DNA of 64,000 bases from the NCBI GenBank assembly GCA_014529385.2, contig CM043969.1, forward strand, positions 19,578,446 through 19,642,445, in the 5' to 3' direction. Within the stretch, counting starts at the first letter, position 1, and every line of letters starts with the position of its first letter. The notes below the pieces were generated by a model. It was not told where the DNA came from. It made no database searches and worked only from the letters and a program-made list of their open reading frames with translations. Shown piece after piece: positions 38,081 through 50,327 of this stretch. This stretch comes from Adiantum capillus-veneris. Its lineage: Eukaryota > Streptophyta > Polypodiopsida > Polypodiales > Pteridaceae. The position numbers and the translations under genes are program-made.

Positions 38081-38637
38081 TGTAACAAACTTGGACACTC
38101 CACGTCAAGAATCAACCGCGACAGCACCAAATAACCACTTCAAAACAATTCACAGATCACAATAGATTTGCACTGGCCCGGCGGAGTTCCGTGCCTAGAG
38201 ATATTGGCCCCAAAGACTGGCGCCCCTTTCGGTATTTCTTTTTGTATTAATCAATCATCAAAGTACAAGAGAGCGGTTAGGGTTTCACTCTCAGACTCTG
38301 CGTCCAGATGCTCTGAGAAGTGAGGCCCTCACCACTAATTTAAAGGTTACAAGGGATGCCCAAAAGCAGAGCCCCAAAAGCTTTTAAAATCAAAAGCATC
38401 AGTTCTCTCTCTCTCTTAGAGAGTCTTTTCTCTTCTTTTTTTTTTTAAAAAGCAAAAGCAAAATTCGCGTCGCTCATCATTTTCCAAAAAAAAAAAAAAA
38501 AAAAAAAAAATTTAATAATCCGCCTCCGCGATTTCCGGAATTTAGGGTTTTTGGCAAAAATTAGGGTTTGCAGGAATTTTAGGGTTTCTGGCAGAAATTA
38601 GGGTTTCTGCTGTCCGCCACGTCATCACTTTGTGACA
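38081..38637 (-). repeat. Array LTR 4 (5' end of the array in the sense direction)
   Basis: 557 bp, followed by the right-hand TGAGG duplication. Telo-boxes and the conserved block are as in LTR 1. Confidence 0.92.
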
Positions 38638-38642
38638 TGAGG

Positions 38643-38994
38643 CCATCAAATGAGGTTGCTGCCTGCAGACAGAGATGCAATGATGACTATCAAAAAGTAG
38701 TTTCATGGGCCAACACTATAGTGCTTGAAGTGATTTACAAGCTGGTCCAAACGGCTCATCAAATGGAGCCTCGATGAGAAAGTTATTGAAGTTTGAAGTT
38801 GGTGGCGGTTGCAGATCGAGACAGTGGCAAGTGGTAAAGATAGCTACCAAGTCATGGATTGTTTTGAAGTGGTGAGTTCCAATTGCAAGTTCATTTGTTT
38901 TTCTGTGTCATAATGTGCAGGGAAATTTAACGACATAGTTTTGGGTAAAAGTTAAAGTTTTACCGCCCTTTAGTAAGCCTACAGGCCGGTTTCA
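38643..38994 (+). repeat. Family A-like LTR end
   Basis: It ends TTTTACCGCCCTT...ACAGGCCGGTTTCA, close to the ends of the family A LTRs (5050-5084 and 8063-8097). It is probably the right part of the element cut by the array. Confidence 0.45.
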
Positions 38995-39995
38995 TTATCT
39001 GTTCTTGTCCGGTCTGTATCAACAACTGCCCATTAGCAGGTGGTGCCAGCCAGTTGAGCTAGTTTCAAAGCTCAAAAGTTCGCTTTTCTGACAAGCAAAC
39101 CGACCAATCCTACATCTATTACAAACTTGCAACATGGAAACAAAACCATTCTGCAGTTGATAAAGAAGACGACAAAAGTGGATGCAGAAGAAGAATCTCT
39201 ATATAATGTCAAAGAGAGGAGAAGCTAAAGAATCGAGCAATTTCCGCGGAAAGAAATCAATTTTTCATATATGTCTGATATGATATCAGATGATGAAAGA
39301 AACAAGGAGCAAGTTTGACTCGTTCTTGACAGATTTGACACTAATGACGGGCATTGACCATGAGTTGACCAAGGATTGACCAGCATGAAAGTGCATGAAA
39401 TCAGAGAAATAAAATCATCTCCAAACCGTTTCTATGGCTGCAAACCAGGTTGCCTCACAGCTGATGTACGGTGCCACTTCCGTGCTCAACTAAGAATCCA
39501 AGAAGCTAGGTGGTAGGAGAAGAGAGAGTGCCCCAACGACAGCTCTTTCACTTCTTATCTGATGTACTCTATAAATCATATACACCTAAGGGTAACATCC
39601 AATCATAAAAATAAGTATATTAATGCTTACAAAGTAGGGAACAATGTCCCCCTGAAGCCATACAACACTCAGGTAATGTGTACAAACTCAAATAATATCT
39701 ACATCAAGCAGTATATAAGGTGAGCGCAATCAAAAAACTCTCGCTTGGAGTAGTGCCATGAAATTCTTCTCTAGCATGAAAAACATAGAGGTGCAAAACC
39801 AATGCCTCAAAAATGTATGACGGTGCTCCTCCACAGCTCTGCTGCCCTGGAAGAGCCTGCAAATGTATCCCACTGACTGCTAAATGTGTAGGTAACCTGT
39901 TCTCTCTCACCTATGTTGGTGAGAGTGTCAACTGAGGTGGAAGGCTCTCGGCTGAGAACATGCATACAGCAAGCCTCCCATTAAAGTCGCTACTA
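38995..39995. other. Intergenic region downstream of the Apd1-like gene
   Basis: No supported gene or element. It may contain the 3' UTR of the minus-strand gene. Confidence 0.4.
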
Positions 39996-42827
39996 CTATA
40001 TCTGTACCAGTGCTCGCTGCAGAAACACAAGTACCATTGACAGGCTTTTCTCCAATTTTTTAGTAAGACCTTCACTGAAACAATGGCTCCATTGAAAAGC
40101 TAATAGAAGACAAAATTTCAGACCTTTAGAATTAATCTTTCATAAGAAAAAGGCACAGATGGATATCTGGCTTACATTGGAAAACATAAGGCCGCTACGA
40201 TCACCTGTACCTGTACTTCAAGCACATAAAAGGTAAAGATACAAACCTCCAAAGCTTGTTGATAATTTTGCCTTTGCCAATATGTTCATCCAAGAGTTGA
40301 GTCACATCCTTTGGTGTTACATATCCATACCTGTCAAATAATAAGTAACAACACTTTCAGAAACTGCAGCACAGCCAGGAGCAGAATAATTGTGATAGGT
40401 GAAAAAGGAAAATCTTGCACAGATTGCAATCTCAATGTACAGCAGTGAGGAAAAACATCAGCGCCAAACCTCAGGAATTCTGGTAAAATCGAGCAGTTCC
40501 AACCACACACTCAAAAACCCTAAAACCCAGTTTGGTTTCAAGGGTATAAATTAAAACCACGAAGTAGGAAAAGAAATATATATTGTATGCTCAAATAAAT
40601 GCAGCTTGCAGCCATGATTCACTCACATGTATGTCATTCTTTATGGTAACTTATCTACAAGTACGGGAATGAGTACTACTACCCCCCTCATTCAAGGTGC
40701 ATGTAACCTTCGGCGAAGATGGCCTTAGCCGTTTCCCATTGATCAAACTTTTAGGAATGGCCTCACCCATATCCTTTCAGTTAAGGAACGGTGAACCCTC
40801 CATAGCATGGCCTCAACCATATTCTCTATTCAAGGTGCGGGCAACCTTCCCCAACATAAATGTTTGAACTAACCATCTAAAACAGGTAACATATCCCTCA
40901 TGGAGTAGGAATCAAATCTGGGGTCTTAACATCTAAAGCTCTTTTCCATGATGCCTTACAGTATTGAGTCTTTTGCAAACAATGTGTCACTTCCACCTTC
41001 CCAGACCGGGGCATCCCTAGCAAAATACTACTACTATTGAGCTTCATACATGAAAGTTAAAGTGGTCCAGTATAGCTTGGATGCAACTCATAAAGAACCA
41101 ATATGTAAAATAAGTGGCTTAGTATCTCGAGCTGCAGTTTCTCATTCAATTTGGAAGCCTCGTTTAACATAATCCATTGCAGAAGTTTCCATGGTCATCC
41201 AATGATGATGCCTGATATGCATAAAAGGATACAACAGACTAGGAGGAACATAGAAGGCGGAAGAGGTGAAGTTGGTGGTGATAAAGGTGGCTGTGCCACA
41301 ATCACAACAGAACTGTTGAGCGGATGCCACGTGTCTCTAAATACCCCAACTGCTTCCATGGATATGACTTAGTCAATCGCAGGCAAACCCAGTTCCACAG
41401 GTTATTTAGGACTTTAGGGAGTACTGAGCAGCTGAATGCTAGCCAAAGAAGAAACAGTACACTAAAATGTATGCAGACCGTACGCTAGCATCTGAGGGAT
41501 ATAGACGTGCGCTAAGTAAGCCCACATGCACTTAATAATGTAAAGGTACACATGACTCACCAGTGACCTGCAATTTCACCATTGGCATCTGAACTGTAGA
41601 TAATCACATTGCCTGCATACTTATGACCACCAACATGGGAACATGATTTTACAAACACACCATCTGCAATACCCCGATCAGCAATCTCCTTCTTGAAGCA
41701 GTCAATAAGGGCAGGTCCACAAACACCACAGCGCATATCCCGACGTGCATGAGCACAAACAAAAATATGAGCCCCTTGAAGTGTTTCCTTCCTTTCCGAG
41801 AAATAATCACTCTCCTTAACAAGAACCTCCTCCACAAAATTCTCAATGTCAGAAGTTGTCAATCCCCTGCAAAGTAAAGTAGCTTTAATGGGTTCCGTTT
41901 CAAAAGAAGATAACACATCAAGCATTAAGGTGGCAGCAAACACAGTAGTTTTGGAAGATATAAAGCCACTATACTCCAAGTACTTACTTGTAACAAACCA
42001 TGTCAGGAAATATAAGGACGTCTCCTTCAGATGACTCTGTTGCATCGGAAATTGTGAGGCGTGTCTGTGCAAGAACGCATCAACAACAATCATGTGGTGC
42101 AATGGCAATGCCATCAAATAGCATTTTCTGATCTAACCTTTAGCAGCCTAACAGAAACTTTGGCAGAGATACAAAAATAGGTACTATCAATCTTGAATTT
42201 CCAATTATGTGTTGCAGATGTGAATAGTAACACTGCATTCTCTGTCTTTTTCTTTTTTGTGTTTGGGCTTTGGGGGGGGGGGGCGGTTCTCTTGACCTCT
42301 TGTTAAAGATTGAAGCATACAAGTGCAAGTAAATGAATTACTCCTATACAAGTGAAATGTTCACAAATATAGTACCGATTCACAAAATTCAAAGAGAATA
42401 CAGTGAAATGAACATGCAGATACCGGCTGTTAGCCCTTGCAATAGACACGCATAAATACATGTGTGAACAGATCCACAATGGACAGGATAGAAGTGAAAG
42501 ATCAGATTGGGACCTACTTATACAAGCACAAGATCACACATGCATACAGGAATTCCCTGCCAGATCGCAGAAAAACAGTGGACAAAGAAAAAAAAATGTA
42601 ACCTTCTTAGGGGTGTCAGATTTTCGGGCCTTCAGTGAAGCAGCGAAGAGGCGAGGGAAGTCATCATCTTGAGAAGTTTCTAGGTGGGAGGGCCAGCTTT
42701 GAGGGTCCTTGTAGCACAGAAAAACGTGTTTCTCGTAGTGATGCACAGTGCCGGCTAAGGCATCCTTGTACATATCCGCCCTTTCAAAACCATTGTCTGC
42801 GGCACCTTCTGTCGACGAGCTCGCCAT
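39996..42827 (-). CDS. Sucrase/ferredoxin-like (Apd1-type thioredoxin-like [2Fe-2S]) protein, five exons
   Basis: Exons by GT-AG sites: 42603-42827, 41988-42064, 41561-41866, 40247-40330, 39996-40074. Phases agree across all joins and total 771 bp (256 residues). The start is the ATG at 42827 (MASSSTEG). Exon 1 has the family's HVFLCYKDPQSWPSHLE stretch; exon 2 has GDVLIFPDMVCY; exon 3 has CAHARRDMRC (C-x8-C) and HVGGH (H-x3-H), the cysteine/histidine pattern that holds the [2Fe-2S] cluster in yeast Apd1, then KYAGNVIIY; exon 4 has YGYVTPKDV and HIGKGKI. Family members are thioredoxin-like iron-sulfur proteins linked to redox tolerance; the exact role in plants is unclear. The last exon (SEGLTKKLEKS to ALVQI) is not conserved and is the least certain. 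This is the only intact host gene seen. Confidence 0.85.
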
Positions 42828-43297
42828 TGTTTCCTAGCTCTTACGGCCTTGCGCGAAGTTCAAACTCTAATGCAGCACGGACCGTGTCACGCACGTGAAG
42901 AGTTTTGAAACTTCTAAGGAAAGGAAAATGTCGAGCTCCTGATTCAGAAGTCAACTCTTAACAAAACTTTTTTTGGACCAGGTTGACACATGGCATCATG
43001 CCAAACTCGCTTGTCCGAGAGGAGAAAGAGGGGAGAAGTTTCTAACATCCTAGGAACAATCTTATCTGTTGGCCCAGTATGTGCCTATGATATGTAAACT
43101 AGAGTGTTTCGTTAGCTACATTCGCATCGAATTGAGATCGAGCAAAATATTGAAAAACTATATATATCATGTTAACACTTCTCAATTTTTAAAAAATCGA
43201 TAAGTTCTATTTTTTATGCTATTACGAGTGCAACACCCGTCCTACGGACGGAAAGGGCCTCAGAAGACATCTTTTTGACAACACAGAAACTCACTCA

Positions 43298-43371
<74 letters not shown>

Positions 43372-43487
43372 GCGCACTGTGTTTAGTGAGGCTCTAGAAG
43401 TGAAAAGCTCCTGCCATGTGTCAAACATATAAAGCTCCCTACTTTTAGGGTGTTCAACGTCCTTTAGTATATAGTAAGAAATGAAGC

Positions 43488-43529
<42 letters not shown>

Positions 43530-43939
43530 CAGCAAAGCGTGTTAGATTTTATTACCTGAGAGTGTGTTTGCGATACCGTTTCGAAGGTGTACTCGCAAAA
43601 ACAGGATACCAAGCGTATTGTTTCGGAGGTTTACCTTGCAAAAAACGACAAGGAGGGTTAGATTTTTATCAAGCTCAATGTTTGTAATCATACAAGATGT
43701 TAATGTTAGTAATTGTTTGTTGTTCCATTTTTATGTTTTTTAAAAAAAGAAAACATACAAGTCTCCTTGCATGGAGGAGTTTGCACAGTCCTCCCCAATT
43801 TTTATAATATGAGGGAACGTGCCATTCCCATGGCAACATGCAATTTTTATTGCATTCATTAACTGCGTACTCGGTGTCAAAAATCAAGAAATGGTAATGC
43901 TTACTCACCTTGCGATTGAAGGACTATTGTCGATTCACA
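42828..43939. other. Upstream region of the Apd1-like gene with microsatellites
   Basis: No gene. It holds a (CT)n tract at 43303-43369 and a (GA)n tract at 43493-43526. A CCGTCC-TAC-GGACGG inverted repeat lies near 43237. The promoter of the minus-strand gene should lie at its left end, but I cannot assign a TATA box with confidence. Confidence 0.5.
43303..43369. repeat. (CT)n microsatellite
   Basis: About 33 perfect CT units. Confidence 0.98.
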
Positions 43940-44782
43940 CATGTTGCATTTAAGCTTCCGCATGACCGCATTGCTCGAAATCAACATGATAGTGGAGGCG
44001 GAGTGGACATTGCAAAGCCTGAAGTTGCCTTACCAAGCTCTGGTATGGAAGAGCCGAGAGACAACATCTCGCACCACATTTGGCATACATATCAACCAAG
44101 GCATTGCGAAGCACGGCAATTTTTTGCAACAACCCCTATTTAAGGGAATTTTTAAGCCCGTATCAACATCTTGCATAGAGCCACATGCCTTCAAGATGCA
44201 CCCGTAGGTGATTGCATCTGAACAGAGGCCCCTGCTTTGCATCCGCTGAAAACAACCAAGAGTTTTTTGTCCCTGCTCCTGATGTGCATATCTCGCAATC
44301 AGTTAATGCCGTTCTGAATGGTAAGCTCCTCAAGCACTTGCAGAAAATAGCCCAGAGCTCCTGGCACGACCCTTGTTGGGCATATCATGCAATCATAGTG
44401 TTCCAAAAGACAACATCCCATATAAGACCTAGGGTAACTGAACCTGGGATCCTCCTCCCTACCACCCCTTATATAGGCTAGCTCCTAGCACTTGCCCTAA
44501 GTGGATCCCCAATCCGCATTGGTCCAGCCGGCCCTTGGCCTAGGTCCCTGACCCCCTAGGTTGCCCCGTAGGACCCTTGTCCTGACATTACTTCCCCCTT
44601 AAGAAAGCGTTTTCGTCCTCGAAAACACAAGTAGTAATATCTTCTTAAGAATACTGATGTTTTCTTTATTGACGTCCCATAAGTGAGCCAGTTGTTTGTA
44701 TGACCGATAATTGGTGCAGTGAGGAGGTTCAATGAAACCAAGAGCAACATCTTGATTTTCAACATTGTTGTCCGTTTGCAAC

Positions 44783-44998
44783 CACTTGGGTCTAAATGGT
44801 AACTCCATTTATGACTCACTTGAGTGCTGTAAAGGAGTAACCACAACTAAGAGTCACTTGGGTCTAAATGGTAACTCCATTTATGACTCACTTGAGTGCT
44901 GTAAAGGAGTAACCACAACTAAGAGTCACTTGGGTCTAAATGGTAACTCCATTTATAACTCACTTGAGTACTGTAAAGGAGTAATTACGACTAAGAGT
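44783..44998. repeat. 72-bp tandem repeat, three copies
   Basis: CACTTGGGTCTAAATGG recurs at 44783, 44855 and 44927. It lies near the 3' end of family D. Confidence 0.9.
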
Positions 44999-45900
44999 TG
45001 TCCAAAGGCATAACCAATTTTCTGATCTTGTGAAGGTACTGAAATAATGCAAGGAAACCTTGGTGTAACTTTCCATGCATTTGAGAGCCAGATTTCCTAC
45101 TCACCTGAGTATCTTGAAAAGTCTGTAGATAGGGAGTGTCCTTGTGTTAGAATTCTGAATAGTTTGGAACACAAAGAGCTACATTCATCCCTAATGAAGG
45201 TTACTTGCCGACATACTTTGTCAGCACACCTGGTAAGTCCTTAACGTATGAAAGTATTGACACAATCTCCAACCCCACCACAAGAGGTGTTCAAAGTCGA
45301 AAATCGTACTTAAGCAAATTCTAGAATAGGGAGAAAATCATCTATTCCGAAATGCGTTGTGCTAACGTATGCTCTTAGCAGATCCTTTAGCACAAGATTA
45401 CTCTTTGTAATCTGCCTATCTTCTTGGATAACTGACAGTACTGAGGTGTGTTTTCCTCACGGTTTACAGACAGTCGTCCCAGATGACTGGTAAACGAGGA
45501 ATCACAGTAGTGTTTGACATTGGTGAAGAATCAACAATGTCCGAAATAACCATCGTGGTTAACTTGAAAAAATCCTCAAATGCCCAAGCCGAGCCATGAC
45601 CTCTATTGGTGATTAGTGGATCCAAAAGTAATCTCATAGAGATAGTGCACATAGAGTGCAAAATGCTTCATAAGCAACAACCTGAGGAATATGCATGCCG
45701 TTCCAAATCAGCCTTTGTTAAACACCAGGGCCCATAACACCTAGTGTGCATGCATTTAGCAAGAAACTAATCCGAACCTGTATATCCATAATGAGCCTTG
45801 CCAATACTTATGGCAAAATGTGATGCGCGTAGCACACATTAGAAAAGAATGTAAATAGTTCTGAAAAGAAACTAAATACTTTCAGTTGCAATCTTTTGCA

Positions 45901-46085
45901 AGCCTTGCTGAAACATCTGAATGGCAATAGAAGGTAAAACATTGATCACTTCTAGGTACAGACAATGGAACTTTTTCATTTACAACTTATAGCCTTGTTG
46001 AAACGTCTGAATGGCAATAGAAGGTAAAACATTGATCACTTCTAGGTATAGACAATGGAACTTTTTCATTTACTTATAGCCTTGC
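45901..46085. repeat. About 90-bp tandem duplication in family D
   Basis: AGCCTTGCTGAAAC and the following 75 bp recur at 45991 with few changes; a third start (AGCCTTGC) follows near 46078. Confidence 0.85.
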
Positions 46086-49000
46086 TATATGTATAAACAA
46101 CCATATGTAATGTTATTTAGCAGTACTTGTATCTTAACAAGTCATTCTAAGTATCCGAAAATTTCTGCCCACGAAATTGCTCCTGATACGTCGTGCTAAA
46201 AAATGGTCTAGAAAACAGATGTGACCAGCACCTAGGGACTTTGTCGTGACACATAATTGAAATAATGGCGCCAGTGTCAGTCCAGAGACTCATATTCTCC
46301 ACATGTGGAATATGTCTCATGCAAGGATGTGTTAAAAAGAACATCCTTCAAGTACAGGATGTACTTGTGTGTGGAGGTAACTGTAAACACTCTACTACGG
46401 GAGTGAGATAGACCCTCATTAGCCTTGCTCCACACTGGCTAAACCGAACTCCTTGAGTTCGTAGACCATGTTGTATCCCCTGTGACAACATGTGCCAAAT
46501 CAAATCTTACAAGTGGATTCATAACAGGATAAGGCAGAAAGATAGATTGGACACTTGGCCCAACATACTTTGTGCCGACATGCCCTTGGCATGGCTCTGT
46601 AACATTCAACCGTACTTGTACGTCTTGAAAAACCAAGCAAAGCATACTAAAAATGGAATAACACCAAATCAATAGATGCGTACCTGGAGATTTGAACTTA
46701 ATGTTCACTTACCCGTATTCAAGCGGAGAGGAGCCCATCCCCTACTTGAAAAAATAAACAGCATTGCACTGGGAACCCTGGGTGTTGCCTTTGCAAACCA
46801 AGCCCTTGGATTAGAATCTACGTAGTCAAACCCCTTGGTAAGACTCTTTGGAGAAATTGCTCAACTAGCTGATAACGGTAACCAACATAGTCAGCCGTGT
46901 ATAGAATGACTGGAATCATCTTGAAAGTGTGTTCGTCCGCTACCGCGTGGTAGATTTCGGAATTCTTTCCTTGAAGTATAACTAAGAGAGATCAACTGTG
47001 ATCCTCAATGCATATCAAACTGTGATCCTTAATGCTTATGGGGTGATGTAGTAATCACCCGCCGCGTCTTACCCCAAAACAGTATGTCCATAGACACTCC
47101 GTAGTGCTATAGAGAGAGCAGGAGACCCACACAAGTGAACCGTCGAGCTCTTATGGACATCCATGCTGTCACAACTGATTACTGCATCTATACTTTCTTG
47201 TAGAGTTCAGCTGCTGTGAGTTGAAGATTAGCAAAAACTCAACTTGAGTGTTGCACTGAAAACTTGTAGTGCAAAAATGACACCCTAAACATCCTTGATG
47301 ACAAGACTCTTCCTTGTCAATTAACATCAATGTGTACTCCATTGGGTAGAGCTGTTCGATCTTGAGAACAATCATCCAAGGAATACCACTAGGTGGGTCT
47401 TACCCTTGGCCTGGCAACGGCTCTTAGCCTGTTTGGCTCATAGTCCTTATGCAAAAGAGTGTTCAATCGACGAACCGATGAAGAATAATTTGAGTAGCAT
47501 CTTAGTCACGTGCTAGTTGTGAGTTAGAGCACCTTGGCTCAAGCTGACTCACGAGCCAGACATGTATCAAAAGCTTCTTAGAAGAGTTTCATTGTTTTTC
47601 TTAGAGAGAGAGATAGAGAACGAAAATAAGAGCATGCTGGGCTGAGGAACTTTCCTTAAATTTATAGTGTGTGTGTGCCTAAACTGTGTGCTCTTAGACA
47701 TCTTATGCCTGACTGGCAGTTTATCCTATAAACATGCAACAATCTTCCTGTATAATGCTGTCATCGAGAGAGGAAAGAGAAAAAACAATCCACACCTTGC
47801 CCCACTTACCATGTATGGGGTCGTGACTTTACAAAAATGACTTAATATGGCACTTCGCCTGTGAAATAAGTCGAAAGTTTAGGTTCTATTTAGTGTTGTT
47901 GTAAACAATCCCTTTTTTAGTATGTCCATGACACAGTTGCAAGTGTGATAGCGAAAGTGTGATCTCTGAAGCAGTGGCATTGATGCCATCTGCTTTGCAT
48001 GCCTTGCATACGTATTGTTAAGCCCTTGGCGAGAGTGATGGCCTCAAACGTGAGAGCCAAAACCATTTGTGCCTTGCACATTCTAAAAACTTGTGATATT
48101 CCCTACTTTGCCAGTTCCCCGAAGTCGGGCTCATATAAAATTGCCAAAGCAGTTTACTTTGCACAATGATTGTAATCGCCAAGTAAAGTGTAAACATGGA
48201 AAAACAAGAAAAACATAAACTTGGCTAACCTGGTAGTTGTTGTAACCTATTGGCCCAATATTTCGTGGAAGAAAACTCACTTAAAAATGGTGCATAGCCA
48301 TACCTGTTGCACGAGTGGGGTTTGTCGTATATACAGATACAACCCTTGTATCATATAGGCCCGTCTGTTTCTCATGAAATAACCTGTTGGCATATTGTCA
48401 AGTCCTTCCCAAATATGTATGCTCATAGCATAGGCCGAACCTGGAGGTCTTGTCTTTGCATGATACTTTAGAGTAGACCCACTTTGGATGCTACCGTGCC
48501 TTAGAGCTACAGATATTCTTGCTCATAGACAAATGTCCTGCTTGGCTTGATTACGATCGTCCTTGACGAGATAAGACCGTCAGTGGTTCGTGAATTTTCT
48601 CATCTGGATCTTGCTTTCGTAGAAGTTGTGTAGCAAAGTGTAGTCATAGGTCATGCCAACCTCCTTGAGATGTTATTTGTACTCAAGCTGTGCTTGATTT
48701 GGATATGTCTCAATGATATATGCAGTAAATATGTAATATATATGATAATTGTCACAAGCCATGCTTTTGCGTGAAGTGCTTAAAGTGCACTCACCTTTGT
48801 TGCATGATGGTGTTATGCAGTATGCGTTACACAAATTATCAAACAAAAGAAAAGCTATTGCTTACCTTGTGAGGTACTCACCTCTACTTTCCAATATAGC
48901 CTTGTGATCGAGCATCTTGCCAATCCAGTCGACTGTTGTCTTAGATTATGGAGACACTTTGGTCTCGATCTCGGCGTTTTTCCGACGATGTATTATGCTT

Positions 49001-49599
49001 TGCATGGCTCTTGCATGCATTCCTGACAACTTGCACCATCTTCGCATAGTCTTGTGATCAATCATCAACGATTACAAAGTCTTGCTTAATATTCGTGCAT
49101 TTTTCACGAGTTCTCAGTACTCAATCGCATGCTGCCATTGCCTCAATGATGGAGTCGCGGCTTACCTTTGGTTAGCCAATCCAACTATGAGCACCTCCCC
49201 TTACTTATATGGTCTTAATTCCTCCTCATGCAGCGAAAGTGAGAAAAGGGAGGGTTTTTTTAATAATAAAAAACTTTTAAAAAAAACCTCATGCAGCGAT
49301 GGCGGCCGCTCTGCACGCAGACGATGGAGCAGATGGAGCTCGAGCAGGTCCTCCCGTCACGGCATGTCTGTGATGAAACTTGTCCCTCGAGCCATGGCGA
49401 CCCCAGCGCGACAGAGAGCGACCAATTCCATGCAGGTCGAAATTCGACCCTTCCTCCTGCTAAGCGGGCTTGCCCGCGGTGCTTATCGGCTTCTCGACCC
49501 CGCTCAGTTAGCCTCTACTCAAGGGGCCATGTTGCCTTGCATCAGGCTTTCCTTGTGAAGCTCGTCCACCGCCCTCAACACGCCCTGCCACGGCCCTCC

Positions 49600-49601
<2 letters not shown>

Positions 49602-49689
<88 letters not shown>
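49602..49689. repeat. (GA)n microsatellite
   Basis: About 43 AG units inside the family D interior, close to its primer site. Confidence 0.97.
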
Positions 49690-49692
<3 letters not shown>

Positions 49693-50327
49693 ATGCAACC
49701 AAGCATGCAAGGCTTTCTCCTCCTCCATAGCTCCTCCCTCCCCTTGAGCTCTGATACCAATATAAGACCTAGGGTAACTGAACCTGGGATCCTCCTCCCC
49801 GCCACCCCTTATATAGGCTAGCTCATAGCACTTGCCCTAAGCGGATCTCGAGTTTGCATTGGTCCAGCCGGCCCTTGGCCTAGGTCCCTAACCCCCTAGG
49901 TTGGGCCTTGCCCCGTAGGACCCTTGTCCTGACATCCCACATCACATTTGGCATACATATGGACCAAGGCATTGCCAAGCACGACAATTTTTTGCAACAG
50001 CCCCTATTAAAGGGAATTTTCAACCCCATATTGGCATCTTCCGTACAGCCACATGCCTTCAAGATGCACGCGTACGTGATTGCATATGGAGAGAGGCCCT
50101 CGTTTTGCATCCACTGAAAACAGCCGAGAGCTCTTTGGGCTTGCTCTTGTTGTGTGTATCTCGCAATCAATGTAATGGAAATGGCCTATGAACTTTGAGA
50201 ATAGCGGAATTAGGAGAATTCAAAAGAGCATTTTAGAGGGTCATCTTAATTGATGGTAGCAACATAATCATAGTACTTAATTAACTTCGCATGAACAATA
50301 ATTTTGCAAGAGAGAGAGTTTAGAGAA

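Larger units (their letters stand above)
20119..38637 (-). mobile_element. Tandem array of three chromovirus units with four shared LTRs
   Basis: The order is LTR (20119-20676), internal, LTR (26107-26663), internal, LTR (32093-32650), internal, LTR (38081-38637), all in minus orientation with a period of 5986-5988 bp. The whole 18.5-kb block is bordered by one perfect duplication TGAGG (20114-20118 and 38638-38642), and none separates the units. The units share the same disabling lesions (a TAG in RT, an integrase deletion, gag frameshifts) and differ at only about ten positions that I could spot. One defective insertion was therefore amplified in place, most simply by unequal exchange between LTRs. 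An assembly duplication is the alternative. Confidence 0.92.
44421..49934 (-). mobile_element. Non-coding LTR retrotransposon, family D
   Basis: LTRs at 44421-44587 (167 bp) and 49761-49934 (174 bp) are near identical and bordered by TCCCA (44416-44420 and 49935-49939). On the minus strand they begin TGTCAGGACAAGG and end GGTCTTATA. The primer site TGGTATCAGAGC (49748-49759) and the purine tract AAGGGGGAAGTAA (beside 44588) fix the orientation. The 5.2-kb interior shows no Gag or Pol domain in any frame, so it must use proteins of another element. The very short LTRs with a long non-coding interior fit neither the TRIM nor the LARD definition well. Confidence 0.85.
43940..50185 (-). pseudogene. 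PPR protein pseudogene, split by an LTR element
   Basis: Two PPR blocks read on the minus strand. Block 1 (49935-50185): LIARYTQQEQAQRALGCF, then YACILKACG. Block 2 (43940-44420): ARYAHQEQ, LGCFQRMQ, YGCILKACG, and, in another frame, NALVDMYAKCGA. The family D element (44421-49934) sits between them; joining the flanks at the TCCCA duplication restores continuous homology (compare ACAACATC..CACCACATTTGGC near 44065). Both blocks share the same frameshift after the GLKI segment, so a broken block was duplicated, or one was converted by the other. Stops are frequent. Intact relatives are RNA-editing or RNA-processing factors of organelles. Confidence 0.8.

Noticed and set aside
19979-38994. Confident solo LTR hosting the array
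   Set aside because: The proposed outer ends have different flanking pentamers (TAGGA and TTATC), so I kept it only as a low-confidence feature.
43237-43251. CCGTCC-TAC-GGACGG hairpin as a Helitron 3' end
   Set aside because: No CTRR end and no 5' TC partner was found.
44783-44998. Repeat-protein gene from three 24-residue units
   Set aside because: Short frame in a non-coding retroelement interior; no start context or domain.
49291-49821. Long plus-strand frame with an (RE)n tract as a gene
   Set aside because: It is created by the (GA)n microsatellite and the LTR of family D; no domain.
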